Assembly (NCBI GenBank): GCA_000146855.1 | Contig: GL405246.1 | Location: 2,053,804 to 2,100,670, forward strand | Direction: 5' to 3' | DNA length: 46,867 nt | From: [Eubacterium] yurii subsp. margaretiae ATCC 43715 | GTDB lineage: Bacteria; Bacillota; Clostridia; Peptostreptococcales; Filifactoraceae | In this document: in pieces, positions 25,549 through 33,981 of the stretch | Numbering within the stretch: the stretch's first letter is position 1 | Layout: the number at the start of each line of letters is the position of its first letter | Program-made: the position numbers and the translations under genes | The notes under the pieces: model-generated | Database searches by the model: none | Told to the model about the DNA's origin: nothing | Seen by the model: only the letters and a program-made list of their open reading frames with translations

Positions 25549-27333
25549 ATGACTGTCAACGAAAGAATTGCAAAACTTAGAAAATTGATGGCTGAAAAAA
25601 ATATAGACTTTTATATGATACCGTCAGAAGATTTTCACCAAAGTGAATATGTAGGAGATTATTTTAAGTCAAGGGAATTTATTACAGGATTTACAGGCTC
25701 TGCAGGTACAGCCCTTGTTACAAGGGATGAGGCCTTTCTTTGGACTGACGGAAGATATTTTTTACAAGCAGAAATTCAACTCAAAGGCAGTGAAGTCAAA
25801 CTGATGAAAACTGGAGAAAAGAATGTACCTACAATAGTAGACTTTGTCAAATCAAATATAAAACAGGGGCAAAATGTGGGATTTGACGGTAGAGTTGTAC
25901 CTACTGTACAAGGAGAAGTATTTGAATTATTGCTAAAAAAAGACTGCAAGATAATCTATGAATATGACCTTGTAAACGAAATTTGGAAAGACAGAGCTCC
26001 ACTCTCAGATAAAAAGGTCTTTGTACTTGACCTAAAATATTGTGGAGAAGATACAAAAAGCAAGCTTTCAAAGATAAGGGAGGAAATGAAACAAAAAGGT
26101 GCAACTTATCACATCCTTACCACTTTGGACGACATCAGCTATATACTCAATGTGCGTGGAGAAGACGTCGCATACTGCCCTGTAGTGCTTTCTTACGCAG
26201 TTATAACTATGAACAAGGTTAGTCTTTACGTTGATAAGTCGAAATTTTCTGATGAAATAGTAGAGAATTTGCAAGATTGCGGTATTGAATTTGAAGAATA
26301 CAATCAAATTTATGAGGATGTCAAAAAAATCAACTCAGATGAAGTAATATTAATAGATAAGACCAAAATAAACTATGCACTATTTTGCAATATAGAAAAA
26401 AATATCAAAAAAATAGACTCTTTAAATCCATCTTCTGTACTCAAATCAATGAAAAATAATACAGAGATAGAAAATCAGAGAAAAGCCCAACTTTTCGACG
26501 CTGTTGCCCATGTAAAATTTATGAAATACCTGAAAGAAAATGTAGGAAAGCTAAAAATCTCTGAAGTCGATGCAAGCGACAAGTTGGATGAATTCAGAAA
26601 GCAAAATCCAAGCTATATCATGCCAAGCTTCTCGCCTATATCGGCATATGGCTCAAACGGAGCTATAATTCACTACAGTGCTGATAGAAATAATTGTGCC
26701 TTTTTGGAAAAAGGTAGATTGTTTATGACAGACACAGGTGCACATTATTTTGAAGGCACTACTGATATTACAAGGACTTATGCGTTAGGAGATGTAAGCG
26801 ATGAGATAAAAGAGCATTTTACAATTGTGGCAATATCAAATCTCAGTCTTGCAAGCGCAAAATTCATGTATGGTATGTCAGGCTCTAACCTGGATATTCT
26901 CGCAAGGAAGGCTTTTTGGGATAGAGGACTCAACTACAACCACGGTACAGGTCATGGAGTGGGATATATACTAAACGTACACGAGGGACCTATGAGTCTG
27001 AGATGGCAACAGGAAAAGATGGGCTTATATAAATTGGAAGAAGGTATGATAATCACAGACGAGCCTGGAATGTATGTAGCAAACTCTCATGGAATAAGAC
27101 TTGAAAATGAGTTGCTTGTAGTAAAGGATGAGCAAAATGAGTACGGCGACTTTATGAGCTTTGAAGTTATGACCTTTGTACCTTTTGACCTGGACGCTAT
27201 AAAAGTCGATATAATGACTGACGAAGAAAGACAGAGACTCAATGACTATCACCAAAAAGTATATGAAAAAGTATCACCACATCTAAATGACGAAGAGAAG
27301 AAATGGCTTGAAAATTATACAAGAAAAATATAA
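25549..27333 (+). CDS. pepP: Xaa-Pro aminopeptidase (M24B, aminopeptidase P family)
   Basis: Removes N-terminal residues before proline, using two divalent metals. The 594-residue protein is of the long three-domain form: two creatinase-like N-terminal domains (about 5-290) and a C-terminal pita-bread catalytic domain. Metal ligands are visible: the aspartates in TDTGAHYFEGTTDITRTY, the histidine in NHGTGHGVGY, and glutamates in TDEPGMY and RLENELLV. The end, with EEKKWLENYTRKI, is normal for the family. The ATG follows TAGGGGGA. It is a single gene and likely works in peptide catabolism together with the peptide-type ABC importer downstream in the window. Confidence 0.94.
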   Translation: MTVNERIAKLRKLMAEKNIDFYMIPSEDFHQSEYVGDYFKSREFITGFTGSAGTALVTRDEAFLWTDGRYFLQAEIQLKGSEVKLMKTGEKNVPTIVDFVKSNIKQGQNVGFDGRVVPTVQGEVFELLLKKDCKIIYEYDLVNEIWKDRAPLSDKKVFVLDLKYCGEDTKSKLSKIREEMKQKGATYHILTTLDDISYILNVRGEDVAYCPVVLSYAVITMNKVSLYVDKSKFSDEIVENLQDCGIEFEEYNQIYEDVKKINSDEVILIDKTKINYALFCNIEKNIKKIDSLNPSSVLKSMKNNTEIENQRKAQLFDAVAHVKFMKYLKENVGKLKISEVDASDKLDEFRKQNPSYIMPSFSPISAYGSNGAIIHYSADRNNCAFLEKGRLFMTDTGAHYFEGTTDITRTYALGDVSDEIKEHFTIVAISNLSLASAKFMYGMSGSNLDILARKAFWDRGLNYNHGTGHGVGYILNVHEGPMSLRWQQEKMGLYKLEEGMIITDEPGMYVANSHGIRLENELLVVKDEQNEYGDFMSFEVMTFVPFDLDAIKVDIMTDEERQRLNDYHQKVYEKVSPHLNDEEKKWLENYTRKI

Positions 27334-27349
27334 TTTAAGATAAATAAGG

Positions 27350-27398
27350 CATAAATGTAGTATTAATATGGTATTTAAATCTTGATATTACATTTATG
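27350..27398 (+). other. Hairpin after pepP
   Basis: CATAAATGTA (27350-27359) and TACATTTATG (27389-27398) are perfect 10-bp arms. There is no T-run, so it may stabilise the pepP transcript rather than terminate it. Confidence 0.6.
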
Positions 27399-27477
27399 TT
27401 AATAGATATACTTATTATGAATAGATATCTGATTTATAGGTATTAAACTACGAGTAGTAAAATTTTAATATAATGAA

Positions 27478-27996
27478 ATGGTTGATATTTATATGTGGGA
27501 ATTACTTTGGAAATTTACTTATCTAGTAAAACCATTAGCTTTTATAGGAACATTTATACTTATGTTTTGCTTTATGGTATTTCTTATATTTCATATATTA
27601 AATGCAATAGCACTTTTTGAACTTGCAAAAAATAACGGCTGTGAACATATTGCCGGTCTTGCTTGGATTCCTTTTATCAATATGTATTTGATTGGAATTA
27701 TGAGCGGTGGAATCAATTTTGTAGGTGTACAAAAAATAGATGGGAATATACTTGGTTTAATACTTGCTGTCATGCCCCTTGTTATGGATAGAATTCCTCT
27801 CATAGGATTTTTGTTTTGGATAGTTTTTTTAATAGTACAATTCCAAGCTCTATATAATTTTTATAGCAGAATAGACAAGTCTATTGCAATTTTGATAGCA
27901 ATTTTGGGGACAATACCAATTACTGCACCTATAGCTATTGTATATCTGTTCACTAAGAGAAATACTATGTTAGATCAATCTTATGAAATTTTCTAA
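27478..27996 (+). CDS. Small polytopic membrane protein, unknown function
   Basis: A 172-residue protein with about four or five hydrophobic segments and the segment HIAGLAWIPFINMYLIGIMSG, typical of a widespread family of uncharacterised Bacillota membrane proteins often annotated only as hypothetical. No clear ribosome-binding site precedes the ATG at 27478 or the alternative at 27493 (MWELLWKF), so the start is uncertain. It lies alone between pepP and the convergent had genes and is followed by a bidirectional terminator. Confidence 0.78.
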   Translation: MVDIYMWELLWKFTYLVKPLAFIGTFILMFCFMVFLIFHILNAIALFELAKNNGCEHIAGLAWIPFINMYLIGIMSGGINFVGVQKIDGNILGLILAVMPLVMDRIPLIGFLFWIVFLIVQFQALYNFYSRIDKSIAILIAILGTIPITAPIAIVYLFTKRNTMLDQSYEIF

Positions 27997-28028
27997 TATT
28001 AATGAAAAAAGCTAGAATAATACAAATA

Positions 28029-28060
28029 AAGACAAGTCTAAACGACTTGTCTCTTTATTT
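28029..28060. terminator. Bidirectional intrinsic terminator
   Basis: GACAAGTC (28031-28038), loop, GACTTGTC (28044-28051), followed by TCTTTATTTT on the plus strand and TTTATTTG on the minus strand. It separates the convergent membrane-protein and leucine-rich-repeat genes. Confidence 0.85.
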
Positions 28061-28169
28061 TGCCTAAATTACATACTGATATTTCATTCATACATTTAGT
28101 TTTGATATGATATTTTTTTCTTCAATAATCTTAATTTCAATATATCTGTATGTTCATTAATCTATATAT

Positions 28170-28754
28170 CTATTTTATTACATCAGTATTTTCTTCAAAT
28201 GCCTTTTCATGAAGAAATTCTATCTTTGCAGGTATCTTAACTTCATGGATATTATTTTTCTTAAAGGCATACATATCAAGCTTTTTCATACCTTCAGGAA
28301 GTTTTACCTCAGTTAGGTCATTTTGGTAGAATGCTGATGCACCTATATATTCTACTGTTTCAGGTAGGTTTATTTCAGGTAGTTGATTTAGTGCAAAGGC
28401 ACTTGGCTCGATAGTTTCTTCTTTTCCGCCAAATTCCACTTTTTTAAGTTTGTTTCTGTAAAAAGCAAAGCCTTCTATATGTTTAAGCGCTGAAGGAAGT
28501 TTCACTTCAGTAAGTGCACATACTCCAAAAGCGTCATATCCTATTGATTCAACAGTGTCAGGTATAACTACTGAAGTTAATTTTCTTCTGTAGAATGCTT
28601 CGTCGCCTATTCTTGTTATAGGCTGTCCTTCAGGATTTTTTTCAGGTATTACCATATCTGTCAAACCTTCTGTTTTAACCTTGTCTTTTCCCTTTGGAGT
28701 CATACCCTTAAGTTCTGTTCCTTTGAATGTAAAATCATCTAATTCCCAGCTCAT
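28170..28754 (-). CDS. Leucine-rich-repeat (BspA/LRR_5-type) protein, cytosolic
   Basis: A 194-residue protein without signal peptide. After about 45 residues it is built of seven repeats of roughly 22-23 residues, each of the form L..V.IP..V..IG..AF, with repeat ends EAFYRRK, DAFGVCA, FAFYRNK, SAFALNQ, SAFYQND, YAFKKNN and KAFEEN. This is the BspA/LRR_5 solenoid, more often found in secreted surface proteins. The ATG follows AAGGAGATG. It starts only 12 bp after hadC, so it is translated from the dehydratase operon. Its role there is unknown: a scaffold or partner for the dehydratase is one possibility. Confidence 0.88.
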   Translation of the reverse strand: MSWELDDFTFKGTELKGMTPKGKDKVKTEGLTDMVIPEKNPEGQPITRIGDEAFYRRKLTSVVIPDTVESIGYDAFGVCALTEVKLPSALKHIEGFAFYRNKLKKVEFGGKEETIEPSAFALNQLPEINLPETVEYIGASAFYQNDLTEVKLPEGMKKLDMYAFKKNNIHEVKIPAKIEFLHEKAFEENTDVIK

Positions 28755-28766
28755 TATCTCATCTCC

Positions 28767-29915
28767 TTATGCTCTGTTTAATTCAACTATTTCTCTGAAT
28801 GTCTCCAATTGTGTCTTAACTTGACCGAAATCCACCATTTGTTGGTCATATCCCATCTTGATAAGAGGTATTCTCGCCTTATCAAAAGCTTGTTTTAGTG
28901 AAGGATATTCCATTTCTTCAGTATCGTTGAAGTTCATCATAAACAATAGACAACCGTCAGCCTTATTTTCCTTAGCAAGATTCAATACATACTCAGGACG
29001 TTTTGTAATATCAGGATCGTATAGTATAGGGTCTTCGTCCATACGAGCAAACTGATCTGCAAGCGCAAGCATCGGATCGCTTATAGAAAGGTCTATATCT
29101 ACTTTAAGAGCTCTTGACTCGTGAGCCACGTCATCAGCTACTATACATACCTTGTAATTGTCGAATACTTCAAGCAGACCTTCGTTGTCAGTTATTATTC
29201 CGCTTGTTACTACTTTTACTCCGTCCCAATCTTCATTTGGCATAGATTCAAGCACAGCGTTTAGCTCTTTAAGTAGTTCGTTGTTTTCTTCCTTGAGCAT
29301 AAAATATCCGCTCTTTAATACATAGCATCTGTCAGACGCCTTTATTGATCTTGGATGAGAAGCAGCAAGTTTTATGAATTTTCTCTTCAATTCCCTATTT
29401 TCGTTATATATCTTGAAACTTTCTTTCAATGCTTCATCAGTAATTTTTACATCACAGATTTTTTCAAGTTCTTTTCTTGCATTGTCAAATATCTTTGCAT
29501 TGTATTTCTTTCCGAAATCTTCTTTTCTATGTTGACCATGATTTAAAAATACCATAGGTATCTTTCTTCCGGCTGACACCTTGTAGTTTTGTGAGAATGG
29601 TCTTAGTGTGTCATCAAGAGTCGTAATCATAGATGCTGACAATCCGTCCAATGTACCGTCAAGTGCCATTTCAAGACATCTAAGTGCCAAAGAATAGTAG
29701 AAAGTTGGGAAGTATTCCTTTGCTCTTTCTATAGGTCCTTGTCCTCCCCATACACCAAACGGTACAAGTCCGCCTGCATGAGCAATTTCTTCAGGTGCGT
29801 AGTAAGGGAATATTCCTACAGCTTTTTTACCTTGAGCCAAATACTTATCCAACTGTTTTCTTGGATTATTGGCAAAATACCTGAATTGTTCTAATAATTC
29901 ATTTAATTGTTTCAT
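28767..29915 (-). CDS. hadC: 2-hydroxyacyl-CoA dehydratase beta subunit (HadC/FldC-like)
   Basis: The smaller subunit of an oxygen-sensitive [4Fe-4S] radical dehydratase that removes water from an (R)-2-hydroxyacyl-CoA to give the enoyl-CoA in reductive amino-acid fermentation. The 382-residue length and the N-terminal GIFPYYAPEEIAHAGGLVPFGVWGG fit the HgdB/HadC/FldC family; cysteines at LRCLEMALDG, in the centre and in ADGCLLFMMNFND are candidate cluster ligands. A GGAG site precedes the ATG. It follows hadB after a 165-bp gap containing a stable hairpin. The substrate (leucine-, phenylalanine- or glutamate-derived) cannot be fixed from sequence alone; the CoA-transferase and acyl-CoA dehydrogenase that usually accompany it are absent from the window. 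Confidence 0.88.
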   Translation of the reverse strand: MKQLNELLEQFRYFANNPRKQLDKYLAQGKKAVGIFPYYAPEEIAHAGGLVPFGVWGGQGPIERAKEYFPTFYYSLALRCLEMALDGTLDGLSASMITTLDDTLRPFSQNYKVSAGRKIPMVFLNHGQHRKEDFGKKYNAKIFDNARKELEKICDVKITDEALKESFKIYNENRELKRKFIKLAASHPRSIKASDRCYVLKSGYFMLKEENNELLKELNAVLESMPNEDWDGVKVVTSGIITDNEGLLEVFDNYKVCIVADDVAHESRALKVDIDLSISDPMLALADQFARMDEDPILYDPDITKRPEYVLNLAKENKADGCLLFMMNFNDTEEMEYPSLKQAFDKARIPLIKMGYDQQMVDFGQVKTQLETFREIVELNRA

Positions 29916-30012
29916 TAGAATTCTCCTTTTTTCGAGTTTATATTGTTCAATTAAATTTTTGATTAAGTAAAATTATATTAAGTCTAGTCAGTATAATTAC
30001 AGACATAATATA

Positions 30013-30056
30013 TCATCAAGCAACGGACATAGTAAGCCCTTGTCCGGTAGCTTGAT
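30013..30056 (-). other. Stable hairpin between hadB and hadC
   Basis: ATCAAGCAACGGACA (30013-30027) and TGTCCGGTAGCTTGAT (30041-30056) form a stem of about 14-15 bp with one mismatch or wobble. On the transcribed strand it is not followed by a T-run, so it more likely marks an mRNA processing or protection site between the subunit genes than a terminator. Confidence 0.7.
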
Positions 30057-30080
30057 TATTAATTTTATTGTAAAGAACTC

Positions 30081-31406
30081 TTAGTCATTAAGTGTCATCT
30101 TAGACCAGTCAGTTTCCTTAGTATTTTCAAAATTAGTATAGACTTCCATTCCGTTGGCAAGTCTTTCTTCTTTTCTTTCGTTCATTATTTCAACAAGACC
30201 TTGTACTCTTGTGTTGTACTGTTCTGTAGAGAAGTTTCTTTCGTCAGCTTGGTCACCGTCAAAGTGAACTACAGGTATGCCTAAGTCTTCCTTCCATCTT
30301 CTTTCTATCTCAGGCATTGCACCACTCCAAGGTTTACAGCTACGGTTGTAGTTTACAAGTGCACCGCTTATTCCGTTTTCCTTAGCCATTGTTTCTCTCC
30401 ATTCAACACCTGTTTCTATACAAACAGAGCATGGAGCCTTACAATAAGCTGCTGCCATCTCTCTTACATTTGAATACTTAAATCCGAACGCCGGAGCATA
30501 TACGACAGCTGCAACGTTGACTCCGTTATCTTTTAGCGGTTCATACAGATGTCTTAGGCCGGGCCAGCAAGGTATACCTTCAAAAAGTATTCTATGTTCT
30601 TCCGGATATTCCCATGTAGATGTGCCGTCTTTTATTGATTGTTCAAACTCTTGAGCAAGAAGTTCAAATCCTATAGCTGCATCTTCATCACATCTTGCAG
30701 TAACTATGTCAGCCATGTGGTTGAAAAGGTCAAATCCGCTTAGTGGTGACGGTTTTACTCCCATGTAGTTACAAGCCTTTAGCCAAGCAGATGCAGTTCT
30801 GTTAGCAAGTGCGCAGGCATCTTCAAATTTTTTCTCATCAAATTTTTTGCCTGTAAGTTCTTCTAATTGTTTTATCGCATGGTCAAACTGTCCCATAAGA
30901 TAATCCACCTTTTCTTCAGGAACGTCCACAGTATTTGAGAAAGGTATGTCTATCATTATTAGAGGTATGTTGTGCATTCTTGCAATGTTTTCGTACCATT
31001 TTGTCATCATGTTACAGATATTGTTGCAGCAAAGCAAAAAGTCCGGTTGAGGCATTCTTCTTGAGTCTGTCGGTTCACCGGCAGCAAGGGCAAGACTTAT
31101 TCTTGCGTATCCGCAGATGTCGTTGTCATATCCCATGTCTTCAGCAGCTTGACATAGTCTAAGTCCGTCTTTTTTCGCAGCTGTAGTCGCAGCGTGATTT
31201 TCAGGATATACAACGTTCAAATCAAATGCCTTTGCAAGTTCTATAGGGAATTTTGATGAGCTCCATCCTACCAACTCACCTCTTTTTTTAGCTTCCCAAG
31301 CATTGTTATATACCTTGTCCACTACCCCTCTTAGGATTGCGGCTGCAGGTTTATGACCTTCTATCGGTCTTGGTTTTTTGTTGGGTAATTTTTCCATCTT
31401 AGCCAT
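30081..31406 (-). CDS. hadB: 2-hydroxyacyl-CoA dehydratase alpha subunit (HadB/FldB-like)
   Basis: The larger dehydratase subunit, partner of hadC. The 441-residue protein shows the family landmarks ELVGWSSSKFPIELAKAFDL, YPENHAA, DICGYARI, PDFLLCCNNICNMMTKWYE (cluster cysteine region), SPLSGFDLFNHMADI, LFEGIPCWPGLRHL, NYNRSCKPWSG and HFDGDQADERNFS. By memory these segments look as close to FldB of aromatic-amino-acid fermenters as to HadB of Clostridioides difficile, so phenyllactyl-CoA or 2-hydroxyisocaproyl-CoA are both possible substrates. The ATG follows AAGGAGG. It starts 38 bp after the activator gene. The C-terminal tail of about 20 residues beyond the domain is somewhat extended. Confidence 0.92.
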   Translation of the reverse strand: MAKMEKLPNKKPRPIEGHKPAAAILRGVVDKVYNNAWEAKKRGELVGWSSSKFPIELAKAFDLNVVYPENHAATTAAKKDGLRLCQAAEDMGYDNDICGYARISLALAAGEPTDSRRMPQPDFLLCCNNICNMMTKWYENIARMHNIPLIMIDIPFSNTVDVPEEKVDYLMGQFDHAIKQLEELTGKKFDEKKFEDACALANRTASAWLKACNYMGVKPSPLSGFDLFNHMADIVTARCDEDAAIGFELLAQEFEQSIKDGTSTWEYPEEHRILFEGIPCWPGLRHLYEPLKDNGVNVAAVVYAPAFGFKYSNVREMAAAYCKAPCSVCIETGVEWRETMAKENGISGALVNYNRSCKPWSGAMPEIERRWKEDLGIPVVHFDGDQADERNFSTEQYNTRVQGLVEIMNERKEERLANGMEVYTNFENTKETDWSKMTLND

Positions 31407-31444
31407 TTTTTAAAGTCCTCCTTGTTTGAAATATTATATGAATT

Positions 31445-32251
31445 TTAATTATTATCTATAGGTCTGTTTTTAATCTTTTGGTAAGCGAAGAGTGCCGCAC
31501 CCAGTGCACCGTTAAGCTGGCAATACTCACTTGTATGGAGCTTAAATCCTGTAGCCCTCTCCAAAGCCCTAACCATTCCCTGATTGAGCGCCACTCCACC
31601 AGTCATTATAACATCATCCTTCATACCTACCCTCTTTGCAAGTGAGCCTACACGAGAGGCAATAGCTGTATGAATTCCTTTTACTATATCTTCTATCTTT
31701 GTTCCCTTTGCAAGCTGAGAAATAACTTCCGACTCTGCAAATACTGTACAAGTAGAGCTTATTGGTACATCAATAGTAGATTTTTCATCCAAAGCTTGCA
31801 AATCTGCCAAGTCAACTTCAAGCACCTTTGCAATTACATCCAAAAATCTTCCTGTACCTGCTGCACACTTATCATTCATGACAAAGTTTTCAAGCATACC
31901 GTTTTCGTCAATCTTCAAAGCCTTTGAATCTTGACCGCCTATATCTATAATAGTCCTTACTTTTGGAAATAGGAAATACGCTCCCTTAGCATGACAAGAA
32001 AGCTCAGACATCTGAAAATCAGCCTCTTCCAAAGAGTTCCTTCCATATCCTGTAGCCACTATATAAGCGATGTCCTCTCTTTTTTTGCCTGTAGATTCCA
32101 AGATTTCACTTATGGCTCTTGACGGTCCGGAAGTGCCGGCACCGACATCTATTTTGGAAGAACCGATTATTTTTTTCCCGTCTTCCAGCATAATACACTT
32201 TGACGCAGTTGAGCCTATATCAACGCCCAGCGTATATATTTTATCTCCCAT
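31445..32251 (-). CDS. hadI: 2-hydroxyacyl-CoA dehydratase activator (HadI/FldI/HgdC family)
   Basis: An ATP-dependent one-electron donor ('archerase') that activates the HadBC dehydratase. The protein of about 268 residues has the ASKHA-fold phosphate loop LGVDIGSTASKCIM, the second loop DIGGQDSKAL, and the two cysteines that hold the [4Fe-4S] cluster of the homodimer in NDKCAAGTGRFLDVI and SSTCTVFAESEVIS, plus GGVALNQG near the C-terminus. The frame is open to 32278, but AAAGGAG precedes the ATG at 32251 (MGDKIYTLG), which is taken as the start. It is the first gene of the hadI-hadB-hadC-LRR cluster. The enzyme system is inactivated by oxygen, which points to an anaerobe. Confidence 0.93.
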   Translation of the reverse strand: MGDKIYTLGVDIGSTASKCIMLEDGKKIIGSSKIDVGAGTSGPSRAISEILESTGKKREDIAYIVATGYGRNSLEEADFQMSELSCHAKGAYFLFPKVRTIIDIGGQDSKALKIDENGMLENFVMNDKCAAGTGRFLDVIAKVLEVDLADLQALDEKSTIDVPISSTCTVFAESEVISQLAKGTKIEDIVKGIHTAIASRVGSLAKRVGMKDDVIMTGGVALNQGMVRALERATGFKLHTSEYCQLNGALGAALFAYQKIKNRPIDNN

Positions 32252-32417
32252 ATTTCTCCTTTGAAAAAAGTAGTGCATCTATCGTTTGAACAAAAACTAC
32301 AATTGTTTTCAAAACGACTACTCGCATAAAAAAGATTAAAGTGAAAAATTTGCAATTTATATTTCATTTTTAAAAAAATCATAACTGATACGAAATATTT
32401 ATTACATTTCTAACTAT

Positions 32418-32446
32418 ATAATACACTTATTTTCGCTTTTTGTAAA
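32418..32446 (-). promoter_or_regulatory. Promoter of the had cluster
   Basis: On the minus strand TTTACA (32446-32441), a 17-bp spacer and TATTAT (32423-32418) fit a housekeeping promoter, giving an untranslated leader of about 160 nt before hadI. The remaining sequence up to 32640 is AT-rich; TATAAT at 32596-32601 may be the -10 box of the divergent small gene. Confidence 0.65.
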
Positions 32447-32646
32447 CTGTTTATAGCAATTTTTTAAAATAGATTTTTAGTAAAGTGAAAAGTACTGCTA
32501 AATTGGTAAATTATAAAAAATAAAAACTTAAAAAAACGTGAAAATGATTATCTAATATTTATTCATAAGTTAATGATTTTTTAATTAAACAAGGGTATAA
32601 TATAAGTAAGGACAGATAATTTAATTTTTCAATATGGGGGTGGGTT

Positions 32647-32994
32647 ATGAAAGAAGATGTTGCAATGATGATTAATAAAAATCATAGTAATGTTGATAAG
32701 ACTGTTAAAAAAATAATTGAGTCTTTATGTACAGATTCTGAACTTGTATTTGAAAAACATCGTTATCTCAAGGATTATTCAAGTGTATTGCTTATATTTG
32801 AAAGATTTTTTGTCAAGATAAACGGTTGTATTAGTCTGACCATATTATTATCTCAATATGACAATACCTGCTATGCAGATGTGGTAATATCAGGTGGTTG
32901 CGTAGGAATATGTACAAAGTCTTACGGCACAAACAACACTTACAAAAAAGAAGCAGTAGAATTGTTACAAAAACTCGGCTTTTCATTAATATAA
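32647..32994 (+). CDS. Small protein, possibly DUF6054-like
   Basis: A 115-residue protein without signal or membrane segment. The central part, LLIFERFFVKINGCISLTIL followed by VISGGCVG, recalls the DUF6054 family of small Bacillota proteins (an aromatic-rich strand, then a SGG loop), but this is recognition by eye and tentative. The ATG follows a GGGGGTGGG site. It is transcribed away from the had cluster and ended by its own terminator. No function is known. Confidence 0.72.
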   Translation: MKEDVAMMINKNHSNVDKTVKKIIESLCTDSELVFEKHRYLKDYSSVLLIFERFFVKINGCISLTILLSQYDNTCYADVVISGGCVGICTKSYGTNNTYKKEAVELLQKLGFSLI

Positions 32995-33004
32995 CTAGCG
33001 TATA

Positions 33005-33050
33005 AAATCCTGCAAGATATATTTCTTAGCAGGATTTATATTTTTGTTTT
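33005..33050 (+). terminator. Intrinsic terminator after the small gene
   Basis: AAATCCTGC (33005-33013) pairs with GCAGGATTT (33029-33037), followed by ATATTTTTGTTTTG. Confidence 0.8.
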
Positions 33051-33197
33051 GTCATACTGATTCCTATAAGATTAACATTAGTATACAAATTATATTATCA
33101 TAAGATACGTCTTATATGATTTATTTATCTGTTTAAATCTTTCAATACCTTTATTGATGATTACCTACATCTTACAAATCCGCCATTATAACAGACT

Positions 33198-33980
33198 TTA
33201 GCAATTTTTCATATCAAACTTAGGTATAGCCTCAATCAACATCTTGGTATACTCCATCTTAGGATTTGAAAATATGCTCTTTGTGTCGTTGTCTTCGACT
33301 ATCTCTCCGTCTTTCATCACCACTATCCTGTCAGCTATCTTCCTTACGGTATTTAGGTCGTGGGATATGAATATCAGCGTGAAATCATTGGAGCTATGCA
33401 GTTCTTTTAAGAGTTGTATTATCTTTCCCTGTACACTGACATCCAAGGCAGTCAATATCTCATCTGCTATTATCACCTTGGGTTTTAGGCAGAGCACCCT
33501 TGCAATAGAGAGTCTCTGCAACTGTCCACCGCTCAGCTGATTAGGTCTTTTGCTCAGCAGTTCTTCGTCAAGCTCGCAAGCTCTTACAAATGAGTTTATA
33601 TACTCCATCTCCTGACCTTTTGCAGCAAGTTTATGATATCTTACTATCTCAAGAAGAGAATCTTTCACATCCCACATAGGATCAAAGGAATCAAAGGGAT
33701 TTTGAAAGATTATCTGCACTTTTTTCTTATAGTCTATAGTCTTTCTCTTTTTTATAATATTTTCTCCATTATAAAATACACTGCCTCCATATCCGTCCTC
33801 AAGACCTGCAAGTATCTGACAAAGCGTGCTCTTTCCTGAGCCTGACTCTCCTACGATTGCAGTAGTGCTTCCGCTGTAAATCTTAAGACTAATATTGTTT
33901 AGAGCTACAGTCTTTCTCTTTCTTTTTTTATTGTAAATATATTCTTTACTAAGATTTTCTATGCGAAATATCTTCTGCAT
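33198..33980 (-). CDS. Peptide/nickel ABC importer ATPase (NikE/OppF type)
   Basis: One of two ATPases of the importer. The 260-residue protein has Walker A VGESGSGKSTLC, the signature LSGGQLQRLSIARVL, Walker B KVIIADEILTALD and the switch histidine in FISHDL. It ends soon after the nucleotide-binding core and lacks the long OppF C-terminal extension, resembling the short NikE/CntF form. It starts one base after the preceding ATPase gene's stop, with GAGGTG overlapping that stop, so translation is probably coupled. It is the last gene of the operon. Confidence 0.92.
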   Translation of the reverse strand: MQKIFRIENLSKEYIYNKKRKRKTVALNNISLKIYSGSTTAIVGESGSGKSTLCQILAGLEDGYGGSVFYNGENIIKKRKTIDYKKKVQIIFQNPFDSFDPMWDVKDSLLEIVRYHKLAAKGQEMEYINSFVRACELDEELLSKRPNQLSGGQLQRLSIARVLCLKPKVIIADEILTALDVSVQGKIIQLLKELHSSNDFTLIFISHDLNTVRKIADRIVVMKDGEIVEDNDTKSIFSNPKMEYTKMLIEAIPKFDMKNC

Positions 33981-33981
33981 A

